42,244 nt of DNA from positions 1 to 42,244 of the forward strand of contig JAFUGL010000021.1 in the NCBI GenBank assembly GCA_017469405.1, read 5' to 3'. Shown one piece after another: positions 32,493-41,812 of the stretch (position 1 is the first letter of the stretch; the number at the start of each line of letters is the position of its first letter). Origin of the DNA: Lachnospiraceae bacterium (GTDB lineage Bacteria; Bacillota; Clostridia; Lachnospirales; Lachnospiraceae). The position numbers were made by a program, and so were the translations under genes. Below the pieces are notes generated by a model. That model was not told where the DNA came from. It saw only the letters and a list, made by a program, of their open reading frames with translations, and did no database searches.

Positions 32493-33620
32493 CTAATAAC
32501 TGATTGTTCCCGTTACCGGTTCGTTGTACAAAGGAGAACCTGTTTCTACAAGCTGATATCTGTTTCCGTAATAGCTGTCGCTCCAGCCATTTTCAGCATA
32601 ATATATTTCTCCTGTTTCAGTATCATATATACGCTCTCTTCCAAGAGTAGCATCACTGTACTGCTGTGATTGTATATCATAGGAATTATTTCTTGCTTCC
32701 CAGGAAGACATAATCATATCACTCATTACATTTGCCTGATAACTTAAGTAATTTGCTGTAGACTGTATCTGTCTTTGCATTGCAGCTCTGTCATCCCAAT
32801 ACTGATCAGAAAATGTAAGTGATGCAAACATCTGCCCAAGTACACCCTCCCAATTGGTATACTCCTCTTCCGGTGCGGTCATAATAACTGTTCCGTCAGC
32901 AAGGTCCATAGATCCATCCGCAAGTACCGGATTAACAGATACCGGTGCATCAACAACTCCGGATGTAAATACACCTTCGACATTAACTCCACCCATAACA
33001 CATGTTGCCTGAAGTATGTCTCCGCCCCATCCGTTATCTCCAAGATTGTCTATCACATTAAAATTTGTATATCCAAAATAATCTCCACTGTTTTCAAACA
33101 GGGATTGTACCGATGCAGTAGGACTAAAATACCAATATTCTCCATAATCTATACCAAATATATTAATGGTATATTGCCTCCACCACTGCCATTCATCATA
33201 GGAAGGATATGACGTAACAGCGGTACAAAAATAAAATCTTCTTCCCGGTGAATTAGGATCATATGCAATAAGTTCGTAACCGATAACATCTATATTTTTT
33301 ACCGATACCTCCCAGCCTGACGGAACATCTAATGTCATATATCCTTCAGGCGTAGTATAGCTTACCCAATTAATAGATGCATTTTCTGTAGGCGTAACTT
33401 TAACATCTGCATCAGCATTTTTTTCATCTTCTGTGGTACTTTCCGTGTCCGCTTCTGTCGTAGGTACCCCTGTTATAAGCTGTCCCCCTTCTGTCGTATC
33501 TAAAGGATTGCTTTCAGTGTTGCTTGAGGTACCCTCTTCTATTTTTTTGCTTTCTCCACAGCCTGCCATGGCTAAAGACATACTCACCGCAAGCAAAATT
33601 CCGATAATTCTTTTCTTCAT
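32493..33620 (-). CDS. Lipoprotein of unknown function
   Basis: A 375-residue exported lipoprotein. A lipobox is visible: basic MKKRIIG, hydrophobic core, LAMAGC with Cys 21 as the lipid site. A Ser/Thr/Glu-rich linker (22-80) precedes a soluble domain (about 85-260) containing 'VSYTTPEGYMTLDVPSGWEV', a start typical of PsbP/DUF-like lipoprotein modules. The end (280-375) is Gln/Tyr/Asn-rich ('QYSDATLGRERIYDTETGE'). Not recognised further. GGAGG lies well placed before the ATG. Confidence 0.75.
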   Translation of the reverse strand: MKKRIIGILLAVSMSLAMAGCGESKKIEEGTSSNTESNPLDTTEGGQLITGVPTTEADTESTTEDEKNADADVKVTPTENASINWVSYTTPEGYMTLDVPSGWEVSVKNIDVIGYELIAYDPNSPGRRFYFCTAVTSYPSYDEWQWWRQYTINIFGIDYGEYWYFSPTASVQSLFENSGDYFGYTNFNVIDNLGDNGWGGDILQATCVMGGVNVEGVFTSGVVDAPVSVNPVLADGSMDLADGTVIMTAPEEEYTNWEGVLGQMFASLTFSDQYWDDRAAMQRQIQSTANYLSYQANVMSDMIMSSWEARNNSYDIQSQQYSDATLGRERIYDTETGEIYYAENGWSDSYYGNRYQLVETGSPLYNEPVTGTISY

Positions 33621-33699
33621 ATATAAAAAGCCTCCAATCTTAAGTATTACTATTAACCAGAAAGTAAATCAAGTATAACATTTTAACAATAAAGAAAAA

Positions 33700-33740
33700 C
33701 TGTTTTACCATATCTGTCATTGACATTTTTGGTAAAACAG
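33700..33740 (-). terminator. Terminator of the EAL protein gene
   Basis: CTGTTTTACCA pairs perfectly with TGGTAAAACAG around a loop of 19 bases; on the minus strand TTTTTCTTTATT follows. Confidence 0.85.
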
Positions 33741-33774
33741 CAAATCTTTCAAAAATAATTCATTATATTTTTCA

Positions 33775-35697
33775 TCATTTCTGAACATCAGTCAACTTTG
33801 TAAAAAATTTATTTAACTCAATTATAGGTATCGGACGGGAATATTTATATCCCTGCAGATAGGACGCAGACATATTTATACATCTCTTCTCGTCACCGTC
33901 ATTTTCAATACCCTCATAAAGTACGGAGTAATTAAGCTCGGAAAACATACCTGCAAGACTCTTAACCATTTTCTCCGAACGTTCATCCGAATCGCTGGCA
34001 AGTACAAGCGATCTGTCAAACTTAATAATGTCAAACGGAAGCTCCATGATACGCTCCATATTGGAGTATCCTGTTCCGAAATCATCGAGGTAAAGCTTGA
34101 TTCCTCTGTCCCTAAGCTCTTCAATCTTATTTTTCATCAAGAGGAAATCACTGTCATTTCTTGACTCTGTTATTTCAACAGCAATCTTTTCATTTGGAAT
34201 ACTGCTTTCTTCGATTATCTTATCTATATCACTTGTAAATTCTTCATCACGAAGCTCCATAACGGATACATTTACCGAGATACGATTTACATCATATCCC
34301 TCATCCATAAGATATTTAATCTCATCACAGGTCTTCTTAAGTATAATCTCTGTAAGCACATGGATGAAGCCATGCTCCTCGGCTATCGGTATAAACTGAT
34401 CCGGAAAAACCATACCTATATCCGGAAGCTTAAGTCTCATAAGTGCCTCAGCCGTGTCATAACGACCGGTTTCTATATTAAATACAGGCTGGCAGTAGGC
34501 CAAAACCCTTGTATCATTTAAATCATGCTTTTTATAAATATCCGTAAGCTCTTCAAGTATGTATTCATATTTGTTAAATTCATCCACATCATCTATACCG
34601 ACGATATATACGGAATTAAGCTCCATCTTTCTATGAATATTGGATATAAAGCTTACATATTCATTTTTCCTGCTTATTTCTTCAATTGATTCACCAATTA
34701 TAACCTTATAATCCATCTGAAATTTATCATACTCTATATGGAACTGGTTAAGTATTTTATTTAAGCGGTTTTCATGGTCAGGGTTTAGATTTTTTGGTGC
34801 AACCAAAATTACATGTCCGTTACTGATCTGAAATAAGACAGACATTTTAAAGAACTCACTGGCAAATCTTCGTATTGTACTCTGCAAATCCGAAGGCAGC
34901 ACTTTACCTTCAGCATCATAATCCGGCAGATAAAGACTCATAAAAAGGAAATCCTTTTTCTTACGGTAGTTGTATTTTATAAGATCCTGCATAGCCATCA
35001 CATTTACAGCTCCGCTTTCTATGTCATACGAAGTCGAATGGATCAGATAAAACATACCGATTACAGGAAATAAAAATGTAGCTACCGTAAATGAAGACTG
35101 TCCGTGTCTGCCCTGTGCAAAAAGGACTAAAAAGGATACAATCATAGTTCCGTAAAAACCGTTCATTATCTTTTTATATATTCTGTCCCTGTACGCAATC
35201 ATCAGATACGATATCTCAACTACAAAGGCTATATAGCCAAACATAAAGATATTTATACCTGATACGGAAGTACCATTTACATTCAATCTGAAGCCTGTAC
35301 CCGTTATCGTCGTAACAATATCAGTTATAATAACGGTAAGATAAATCAAGGATGCAATTATCATAATCGGAACTCTTCTATGGGTTTCCAGATGCTGAAT
35401 CTCAACGATATAAACAATAAACAGGAGTAAAATCGAAAACAGAACTGCATGATAAATAACTCTTACAACATATACAGCTGTATAATTACCATCATCGACA
35501 TTTGTATATAAAACATGGTGAATCATGTCGCACATAGAAGCGGCAACAAGATAAAATATCATATTAAGAAAAAGAGTGAAATTTTTTGTCTTATTAACAT
35601 AGGAGGTGGCAACCAAAATAATCATAACCATAGATATGGCTATGACTATGATATCTCCCACAGGAGAATAATTGTCAAAATATAACTGTTGTCCCAT
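33775..35697 (-). CDS. Membrane EAL-domain protein, likely c-di-GMP phosphodiesterase
   Basis: I start at the ATG at 35697, behind GGAGGA. The 640-residue protein has about seven helices (10-215), a degenerate GGDEF-like domain (about 230-375), and a C-terminal EAL domain (390-635). EAL residues are largely intact: AEALMRL (the ExLxR motif), the Asn in VNVSVMEL, VEITESRND, DDFGTGYSN, Lys in IIKFDRSLV, EGIE and 'LQGYKYSRPIP'. Hydrolysis of c-di-GMP is therefore likely. A GGDEF protein gene lies 0.8 kb upstream, so synthesis and breakdown are locally paired. Confidence 0.85.
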   Translation of the reverse strand: MGQQLYFDNYSPVGDIIVIAISMVMIILVATSYVNKTKNFTLFLNMIFYLVAASMCDMIHHVLYTNVDDGNYTAVYVVRVIYHAVLFSILLLFIVYIVEIQHLETHRRVPIMIIASLIYLTVIITDIVTTITGTGFRLNVNGTSVSGINIFMFGYIAFVVEISYLMIAYRDRIYKKIMNGFYGTMIVSFLVLFAQGRHGQSSFTVATFLFPVIGMFYLIHSTSYDIESGAVNVMAMQDLIKYNYRKKKDFLFMSLYLPDYDAEGKVLPSDLQSTIRRFASEFFKMSVLFQISNGHVILVAPKNLNPDHENRLNKILNQFHIEYDKFQMDYKVIIGESIEEISRKNEYVSFISNIHRKMELNSVYIVGIDDVDEFNKYEYILEELTDIYKKHDLNDTRVLAYCQPVFNIETGRYDTAEALMRLKLPDIGMVFPDQFIPIAEEHGFIHVLTEIILKKTCDEIKYLMDEGYDVNRISVNVSVMELRDEEFTSDIDKIIEESSIPNEKIAVEITESRNDSDFLLMKNKIEELRDRGIKLYLDDFGTGYSNMERIMELPFDIIKFDRSLVLASDSDERSEKMVKSLAGMFSELNYSVLYEGIENDGDEKRCINMSASYLQGYKYSRPIPIIELNKFFTKLTDVQK

Positions 35698-35870
35698 CCT
35701 GTTTCCTCCATGAATCCTTATCTTTTCGATATCTGATTCCAAATGTGACATATACTCGGAATCAAAGCGCCATTCCTTTGGCTTTTTGTCTATTATATTA
35801 TAACTAAAAAGCGTTAATTACGCAAACATTTTATGTAAATCAAATTATCTTTTTTATTTATAACTTTGTT

Positions 35871-36491
35871 CTACTGTTTGCTCTTTGATAAAAGCCATGC
35901 CATTATGTGAATAGCCTGCTGAAACTCTCCTTTTTCTATCATGGATTCTATCTCTTCTGCGGTGTATTTTCTAACATTCAAAAATTCCGTATCATCCAGA
36001 TTCTGTCCTGAAACCTTGCGGCAGTTTTTTGCCTCAAAAACGTAGGCATAATTATCTGCTATGGTTGCATTGGACGGAACGGTTATAAGGTGTCTCCATT
36101 CATCGGATACATAACCGGTTTCCTCTTGCAGCTCTCTCTTTGCAGCCTCAAGCGCATCCTCCGCTACCGCCTTATCATTTGCTCCGTATTCCTTTCCATC
36201 CGTACGCTCTATACCACCGGCTGAAAACTCAGTGGTGACCCGCTTTATGCCATAGCGAAATTGTCTGACACAGATATATTTACCCTCCTCATCAGAGGCT
36301 ACTATTACCACGTAATTTCGTCTGCTGTAGGTATAATACGGCTCAAATTCCGTACCATCCGGAAAGCGAAAGGCCGAACGCCTGAAATCAATCCACTCAT
36401 CCTTTATGATGTGTTCGGTTTTTATCTCTTCCCATATAAGATTTTCATCTTCATTATTGTTTTTATTCTGATAATTTATACCGGTATCCAT
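35871..36491 (-). CDS. NUDIX hydrolase, ADP-ribose-pyrophosphatase-like
   Basis: A 206-residue enzyme. The NUDIX box runs 'AAKRELQEETGYVSDEW' (near 112-128), including REL..EE.GY with its metal-binding glutamates, preceded by the ADPRase-type 'VRQFRYGIKRVTTEFSAGGI' near 75-94 and followed by 'TVPSNATIADNYAYVFEA'. The family splits nucleoside diphosphates linked to sugars, commonly ADP-ribose. It lies 31 bases after the GGDEF gene, so co-transcription is likely, and 1.2 kb from a sirtuin/macrodomain pair that would release ADP-ribose. That metabolic link is inference. Confidence 0.85.
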   Translation of the reverse strand: MDTGINYQNKNNNEDENLIWEEIKTEHIIKDEWIDFRRSAFRFPDGTEFEPYYTYSRRNYVVIVASDEEGKYICVRQFRYGIKRVTTEFSAGGIERTDGKEYGANDKAVAEDALEAAKRELQEETGYVSDEWRHLITVPSNATIADNYAYVFEAKNCRKVSGQNLDDTEFLNVRKYTAEEIESMIEKGEFQQAIHIMAWLLSKSKQ

Positions 36492-36522
36492 ATTAAATAA
36501 TCTCCTACAAACTAATTAAATA

Positions 36523-37578
36523 CTATCTTGCCCTTCTGTCATGTGCCTTGTAATAATCCGATTTATCCTTATACATCTTTGATTCCGCACTTACAATCAG
36601 AGTATTTATATCCACATCTTTAGCATCATGAAATTCAAAGCCCACAGCTGCATGATAACCCTGCTCTGATACTTGTGCCCTCATTTCATTTATTTTATCT
36701 TCGACCTCTGTTTTTGGCGAATCAAGAACAAATGCCACATATTCATCTCCACCAACGCGATAAGAATCCTTTTTGCCAAACTGTTTTTTTACAACATCAG
36801 CTATGTACTGAAGCATCTCGTCACCGGCCTTATGGCCCTTTGTATTGTTAAGCTCATGAAGTCCGTTGACATCAATGTATATACAGCCGATAGATTTCTT
36901 ATAGATAGATGGATAAGTTTCAAGTCTCCATTCATAGCAGTTTCTGTTGTTGAGACCTGTAAGCTGGTCAGTTTCACTCATGATGTGCAGTTTATTTTCA
37001 AGGACATATCCTCTTATCTTCGCCCTGTAAACTACCGATTCGGAAAATACAGCTAAGATACCGAATATTATCGCATCGGTTATATCAACAGATAAAATCG
37101 AACCGGTCTTGGTCTGACATGCCATTATAATAAAAACTATTATATAAAATATAAGACTTGCAGCCATACGTATTGGTCTGTCAACAAATATAAGAGGCAC
37201 AAAAATAAGCATAACCATAAAGGTTACTGTCTGCTGGTCAGGTCTTGTTAAGGTTGCAATGGCAATTCCGTATATCAAAAATACCGATATAGCCATATAA
37301 ACCGATACATATGTAAGTACAGGTATTTTTTTAGATAATAGTGCAATTACAATCTGTATAATTGAAAAAATAACACCAAAGATATAAACAGGCTTTGAGC
37401 CTGAAAATCCATCCAGAAAAAAAGAAAGCAACAGCATTATACTGATAAGGATTGAAGCTCCGGTTGCAAAAACAAGCGCAGTAATTCTATTGGACGCTTC
37501 AAGCCTGTCCTTAATGCTGTGATAGCTTTCTCTGTCTGTATCTCCGTAAAAGGCATACTCTTTTATCTTTTGCCACAT
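36523..37578 (-). CDS. Membrane diguanylate cyclase (GGDEF)
   Basis: I start at the ATG at 37578, behind AAGGAGG. The 351-residue protein has about six helices (30-185) and a C-terminal GGDEF domain. Active-site loop is RVGGDEYVAF (GGDEY), preceded by 'DQLTGLNNRNCYEW' and 'IDVNGLHELNNTKGHKAGDE', all expected for an active cyclase. No RxxD inhibitory site is obvious. It makes c-di-GMP at the membrane; the NUDIX gene follows by 31 bases. The signal is unknown. Confidence 0.88.
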   Translation of the reverse strand: MWQKIKEYAFYGDTDRESYHSIKDRLEASNRITALVFATGASILISIMLLLSFFLDGFSGSKPVYIFGVIFSIIQIVIALLSKKIPVLTYVSVYMAISVFLIYGIAIATLTRPDQQTVTFMVMLIFVPLIFVDRPIRMAASLIFYIIVFIIMACQTKTGSILSVDITDAIIFGILAVFSESVVYRAKIRGYVLENKLHIMSETDQLTGLNNRNCYEWRLETYPSIYKKSIGCIYIDVNGLHELNNTKGHKAGDEMLQYIADVVKKQFGKKDSYRVGGDEYVAFVLDSPKTEVEDKINEMRAQVSEQGYHAAVGFEFHDAKDVDINTLIVSAESKMYKDKSDYYKAHDRRAR

Positions 37579-37733
37579 AAAATATCCTCCTTGATAAAAC
37601 AAATACAAAAAGTTGTAAAAGATATTTTATCATAAAAATATTTTATTGGATAGTCCTTTTATTATAAATTATGTCAACCACGAGCAATTCGTACTCTCTC
37701 CCATCTGCTAAAAAAAATCTACCTAGTCATAAA

Positions 37734-38708
37734 TCATACTATGTCATTCAGAGTTTTACCTATATCTCCGTCTATGCATATGGCTCGTTCTTTAATTATC
37801 TCCGGTGCGAACGCCTCTCCGTAATTGATGCAGGCATAAACCGCATTGGAATTTGCCGCTGTCATCTGCCAGAACGGATACTTGATTATAACCGGTGTAT
37901 TGGCTCCGACTCCAAGCTCTAGATAGAGCACATGCATATCCTCGTGTCTTCTTAAGAAGTCCGAATAACGGGATGAAGCAAGCTTCCAGCCCTCATCCTC
38001 AACAAATGTATCATCTGCACGAAGATTCATGGTAACGTCACTTCTGTCATCAGGACATTTAGGTATAAGTTCCGTAGGGATTCTCATGGAAAGCTTACCA
38101 TCTTCAGGTACTTGGAACACACCATTTTCATCCTTTACAAAGCCCTGTGACTCCATCGCCTTCATAACCCATTCTTCATTGTCATAGGTTTTTTTAAGCT
38201 TGGGATTAACACTCTGGAAAAGGCCGTAATCTCCCTGCGTATAAAATAATCTCCTCTTATCAAAACCTGCCCTCTGAAATTGGTGGTCAACGTTAGTAGT
38301 TATGACAAAATAATCTTTCTTTGGTGCAACCACCGGTTCATCTTTTTTTTCGATAACCGAATCAGCAGCCACCCTTCCGTCAACTAAATCATAAAGCATA
38401 TCATATACCGGCTTCGGTGCTTTATTATAACGATTTATATAAATATTTCTTGCCCAATATGCCCATGACACCTCAGGTTCAAGGTCCATCACATAAAATC
38501 CTCCTGAATACATATCATGGAAACCATATTCTTTTTCAAAATCAAAAAAATATTTTTTAAACCTCTCACCGCTATAGGTAAATCCCGCTGATGTGGAAAG
38601 TCCTGCTCCCGCACCGATTATAATCGCATCTGCCGTTTCTATCTCCTTTTTTAATCTCTTTATATTATCCTCACGTGAGCCTGTCTCACTTATTATCCTG
38701 TAGCTCAT
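37734..38708 (-). CDS. Class-M sirtuin (SirTM), protein ADP-ribosyltransferase-like
   Basis: Sirtuin-fold enzyme of the SirTM class, known in pathogens to ADP-ribosylate a lipoylated GcvH-like carrier protein using NAD. I start at the ATG at 38708, nine bases after GAGGGGG; longer frames overlap the macrodomain gene. In the 324-residue protein the NAD motif GAGAGLSTSAG is at 32-42, TTNVDHQF is near 137-144, and at the catalytic-His place is Gln 158 (YTQGDYG), as in SirTM transferases rather than deacylases. A flexible acidic insert lies near 111-131. It follows the zinc macrodomain gene by 46 bases, the usual partner. Confidence 0.87.
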   Translation of the reverse strand: MSYRIISETGSREDNIKRLKKEIETADAIIIGAGAGLSTSAGFTYSGERFKKYFFDFEKEYGFHDMYSGGFYVMDLEPEVSWAYWARNIYINRYNKAPKPVYDMLYDLVDGRVAADSVIEKKDEPVVAPKKDYFVITTNVDHQFQRAGFDKRRLFYTQGDYGLFQSVNPKLKKTYDNEEWVMKAMESQGFVKDENGVFQVPEDGKLSMRIPTELIPKCPDDRSDVTMNLRADDTFVEDEGWKLASSRYSDFLRRHEDMHVLYLELGVGANTPVIIKYPFWQMTAANSNAVYACINYGEAFAPEIIKERAICIDGDIGKTLNDIV

Positions 38709-38754
38709 AGCTCTCATCCCCCTCTGTATAGTTTCTCTGTATCCGTCACTTTTT

Positions 38755-39591
38755 TTAAGAAAGTAATCCTTCGTAATAGAATTTGTCTTCATCTTTAAAA
38801 ACATTAAATATCACCCTTTCCATACTGCCCTCATGCTCCGACAGCCATTTTGTCACCGTATCAACCGCAATTTCCGCAGCACGCTCATTTGGAAAATGAA
38901 ATACTCCTGTAGAGATACAACAAAATGCTACGCTTTTTAATCCATTTTCAAGGCACATATCAAGCGTATTCTTGTAACAGTCAGATAAATCCTTCTCAAG
39001 CTCCTTTGTAAGTCTTCCCATCACTATCGGTCCAACTATATGTATAACCTTTTTCGCTGGAAGATTATAACCATCCGTAAGCATCGGAACCGCTGTCGGC
39101 TGTTCATATTCCATACCATACTTTAATCTTAGGTTATTCATCTTTTCATTGCACTCTGCTCTCATCTGAATTCCTCCAAATGTATGTATGCAGTTATCTA
39201 TACAGGTGTGACAAGGTTGAAAACAGCCAAGCATCTGACTGTTCGCAGCATTAACAATTGCATCCACTGATAGCCTTGTTATATCTCCCTGCCATATCGA
39301 AATCATATCCGCATAATTTTTATCGCTTCCGTACTCTTCAGATACGGTCTTTATATCTTTAATTTCGACTATGCCTTTTTCAATGATAGCTTCCTTAAGA
39401 TACTCATCCTGTATCGCAAGTGTCTCATCGTCCATCTTCCTCGGCTTACGTATATTCATAAGAGAACGCAAAATCCTCTTTTTCTCATTTATATTGTTCG
39501 AAACCTTTAAGTCCCTGTACTCGCCTGAATCTTCCTTGAACTTATCTACAAGGTAATTTAGTCTTTCTTCCTGAGTCTTAAGTTTTGTCAT
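38755..39591 (-). CDS. Zinc-dependent macrodomain protein (ADP-ribosyl hydrolase)
   Basis: A 278-residue protein with an N-terminal helical extension (1-95) and a macrodomain (96-270). Motifs are 'IWQGDITRLSVDAIVNAANS' near 99-118, then LGCFQPCHTCIDNCIH (near 121-136), which holds the Cys/His/Cys set of zinc macrodomains linked to SirTM (C123, H128, C130). A conserved 'CCISTGVFHFPNERAAEIA' loop lies near 224-242. These enzymes remove ADP-ribose from the SirTM target. GGGAGAGG precedes the start. Genes on both sides are close (2 bases from the MDR gene, 46 from the sirtuin), so one operon is likely. Confidence 0.9.
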   Translation of the reverse strand: MTKLKTQEERLNYLVDKFKEDSGEYRDLKVSNNINEKKRILRSLMNIRKPRKMDDETLAIQDEYLKEAIIEKGIVEIKDIKTVSEEYGSDKNYADMISIWQGDITRLSVDAIVNAANSQMLGCFQPCHTCIDNCIHTFGGIQMRAECNEKMNNLRLKYGMEYEQPTAVPMLTDGYNLPAKKVIHIVGPIVMGRLTKELEKDLSDCYKNTLDMCLENGLKSVAFCCISTGVFHFPNERAAEIAVDTVTKWLSEHEGSMERVIFNVFKDEDKFYYEGLLS

Positions 39592-39592
39592 A

Positions 39593-40561
39593 TTATCCTC
39601 TCCCTATTCTTACAACTATCTTACCATTAACAGCACCCTTATCCTGTGCGGTTATGGCATCCTTAATATTATCAAATTCAAAAACCTTTCCATATATAGG
39701 AACTATCTTCTTATTATAAAAAAATTTAAACATGTCATCAACCACTTCCTGTGTAGGATAGTTTGAGAAAAATCCTGTAAGATAAACACCGTTTGGAATA
39801 TCCTTTATAGGATCAAATCCATCAAGTGCATACACTCCGCCAAGTATGCCTGTCTGGCAGACTATACCGCCTTTATTCACAGCAGTCATAGTATCCTTGA
39901 GATACTTTGGACCAACAAGATCAAGAGCCTTTGTAACGCCTTTTATCCTGCCGGTCAATTTACCATCATCCAAAAAGACTTCATCCGCTTCTTTAATAAG
40001 TACAAATTTATCTTCTCTATGAGTTGTGGCAATCACACGCGCGCCAAGTGCCATTGCTATCTGTATGGCAGCATATCCAAGCGCACAGGTTGCACCGCGA
40101 ATAAGTAATGTATCCTCTGCCCTAAGATTAAGGCATTCAAAAAGAGAGCCCCATGCCGTAAAATATGTCTCAGATATAGCAGCAAGCTCCTCCCAGTTAA
40201 GTTCACTTTCTATCTTAAATACATGATGTGCAGGAAGTAAAACATACTCTGCATAGCTTCCGTTAAAGCTTCTTCCCATACCACCCATCATAGCTATAAC
40301 CTTATCGCCTTTAGTTAATGTCGTATCGGATGCATCCTCTATTACTCCCACACACTCGATACCGGGTATAACAGGCTTTTGTATGTAATCAGCATTTATC
40401 TCATTTAATCTGAGTATCTGTTCAGAATGATTCATTCCAAATGCCTTGACCTTTACAAGCACCCAACCGGATTTAACATTAGGTATCGGAAGCTCTGAAA
40501 TTTCAATATTTTCTGCAGGTGTTATTTTATCTATTGATATTGCTTTCATTTTTTTATCCAT
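39593..40561 (-). CDS. MDR-family zinc-free alcohol dehydrogenase/quinone oxidoreductase
   Basis: NAD(P)-dependent oxidoreductase of the medium-chain superfamily, quinone-reductase branch. I start at the ATG at 40561 (GAGG ten bases up); a TTG three codons up is less likely. The 322-residue protein has 'GVIEDASDTTLTKGDKVIAM' in the catalytic domain and a Rossmann stretch LLIRGATCALGYAAIQIA, a variant of the GxxGxxG site. 'VCQTGILGG' follows, and the end reads NGKIVVRIG. No Cys/His set for structural zinc is evident. It stands between the radical SAM gene and the macrodomain gene; substrate unknown. Confidence 0.85.
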   Translation of the reverse strand: MDKKMKAISIDKITPAENIEISELPIPNVKSGWVLVKVKAFGMNHSEQILRLNEINADYIQKPVIPGIECVGVIEDASDTTLTKGDKVIAMMGGMGRSFNGSYAEYVLLPAHHVFKIESELNWEELAAISETYFTAWGSLFECLNLRAEDTLLIRGATCALGYAAIQIAMALGARVIATTHREDKFVLIKEADEVFLDDGKLTGRIKGVTKALDLVGPKYLKDTMTAVNKGGIVCQTGILGGVYALDGFDPIKDIPNGVYLTGFFSNYPTQEVVDDMFKFFYNKKIVPIYGKVFEFDNIKDAITAQDKGAVNGKIVVRIGRG

Positions 40562-40609
40562 ATATTTCAAACCTCACATTATATTTTAATTCACTATTTC
40601 TATCATTTT

Positions 40610-41665
40610 TTATACTAATTCAAAAAGCTCTCCATTTTCATCTGCCCAGCAACCCGGATCATCTGCATAAAAATCTCCATTTGTTCCTTTTGCAACAGCA
40701 GGGCAGCCTCTACACCATGCAAGAAGCTTGCACCTGGAACATTTACTGAATTTCTCATACTCTCGATAAGCCTCCATGCTTGTAATCCACACATCTGCAA
40801 GTCTATCCTCTAATGCATTTCCCACCTTGCTTTCAGCGACTCTTCGACATGCGTAAATATCACCGGTAGGAAGTATGGTAATGTGGCAGTTTCCACAGTT
40901 ACAGCCTCCGTATATCATACCTTTATCTGTATCGTCAGGTATGGTAAACTCACCTGTCTCGTATTCATACAGAGTCCACAGATGATCCTTTTTATTAAAG
41001 AACGTATCGCATCCCTCTGCCTCATACTCTTTGAATTTCTTATCACATATAGAAAGGAGTTCTCTATATTCCAATGCTGTCATACCAGAATCAAGTTCAC
41101 CGCCGCTTGGCACGTATCTTGAAAATGCAAATATTTTTACACCTGCTTTTACTACCTCGTCGATAATCCCCGGTACTTCCATGCGATTATCCTTTGATAC
41201 AGTAGTCATAATAACACTCTTAATTCCTGCACGATTTATGCATCCGATTTTCTCCAAGGTGCAGTCATATGAACCGGGCTTTCTAAACCAGTCGTGTGTT
41301 TCACGAAGTCCGTCTAAAGATAACTGATACTTTTCACAGCCATACCATTTAAGTTCTCTGCACACATTATCCGTTAGATGAAACGGATTACCAAGTATCG
41401 TAAATGTAATCTCATTTTCATGTAAAAGCTCAAGCAATCTCCAAAAATCCGGATGTAAAATCGGATCTCCGCCCGTTATATAAAAGTAAGGACTGCGGCC
41501 ATACACCTCGCAAAAATCAAGACAGTTATAAAATGTATCTTCAATCTGCTCCCACGTCATTGATTTAAGACAGGTATACTCTCCCGATGAATAAATATAA
41601 CAATGCTTGCATCTTTGATCGCATTCATCCGTAATATGCCATTGAAACGAAAAGTAAGGTTTCAT
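40610..41665 (-). CDS. Radical SAM/SPASM peptide maturase, ACGX-type
   Basis: A 351-residue radical SAM enzyme that uses a [4Fe-4S] cluster bound by C15, C19 and C22 (CDQRCKHC) to cleave S-adenosylmethionine. GGDP (65-68) binds SAM. The C-terminal SPASM domain supplies extra cysteines (255, 257, 260, 273, 309, 312, 318, 321, 339) for auxiliary clusters. It sits 147 bases after a 53-residue Cys-repeat precursor gene, in the same direction. From memory, NCBI families describe this pairing as the 'ACGX system'. The expected reaction is a radical crosslink on the precursor, for example thioether formation; product chemistry is not known to me. AGGAGG-like site upstream. Confidence 0.88.
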   Translation of the reverse strand: MKPYFSFQWHITDECDQRCKHCYIYSSGEYTCLKSMTWEQIEDTFYNCLDFCEVYGRSPYFYITGGDPILHPDFWRLLELLHENEITFTILGNPFHLTDNVCRELKWYGCEKYQLSLDGLRETHDWFRKPGSYDCTLEKIGCINRAGIKSVIMTTVSKDNRMEVPGIIDEVVKAGVKIFAFSRYVPSGGELDSGMTALEYRELLSICDKKFKEYEAEGCDTFFNKKDHLWTLYEYETGEFTIPDDTDKGMIYGGCNCGNCHITILPTGDIYACRRVAESKVGNALEDRLADVWITSMEAYREYEKFSKCSRCKLLAWCRGCPAVAKGTNGDFYADDPGCWADENGELFELV

Positions 41666-41745
41666 AATTTAATCCTCCATATAAAACCATAAAACAAATC
41701 TTTTATTTATATCAAAATAAGCCTACACTTATAATAATCTTTTAT

Positions 41746-41773
41746 AATTCCTCCGACAAAAGCCGGAGGAATT
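41746..41773. repeat. Hairpin between the precursor and maturase genes
   Basis: AATTCCTCCG pairs perfectly with CGGAGGAATT around an 8-base loop, in the 147-base gap. On the minus strand no U-tract follows, so it is likelier an mRNA processing or stabilising element that lets the short precursor message accumulate above the maturase. On the plus strand it has a T-run, so it could end antisense transcripts. Confidence 0.6.
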
Positions 41774-41812
41774 AAGTTTTTTGAACAATAAAACAACGTA
41801 CTTTTACTGACC

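Noticed and set aside
37579-37733. Promoter of the GGDEF gene
   Set aside because: A TTGACA is present on the minus strand, but no acceptable -10 lies at 16-18 bases, so it was not listed as a feature.
41746-41773. Terminator between precursor and maturase genes
   Set aside because: On the minus strand no U-tract follows the stem, so it is listed as a hairpin instead.
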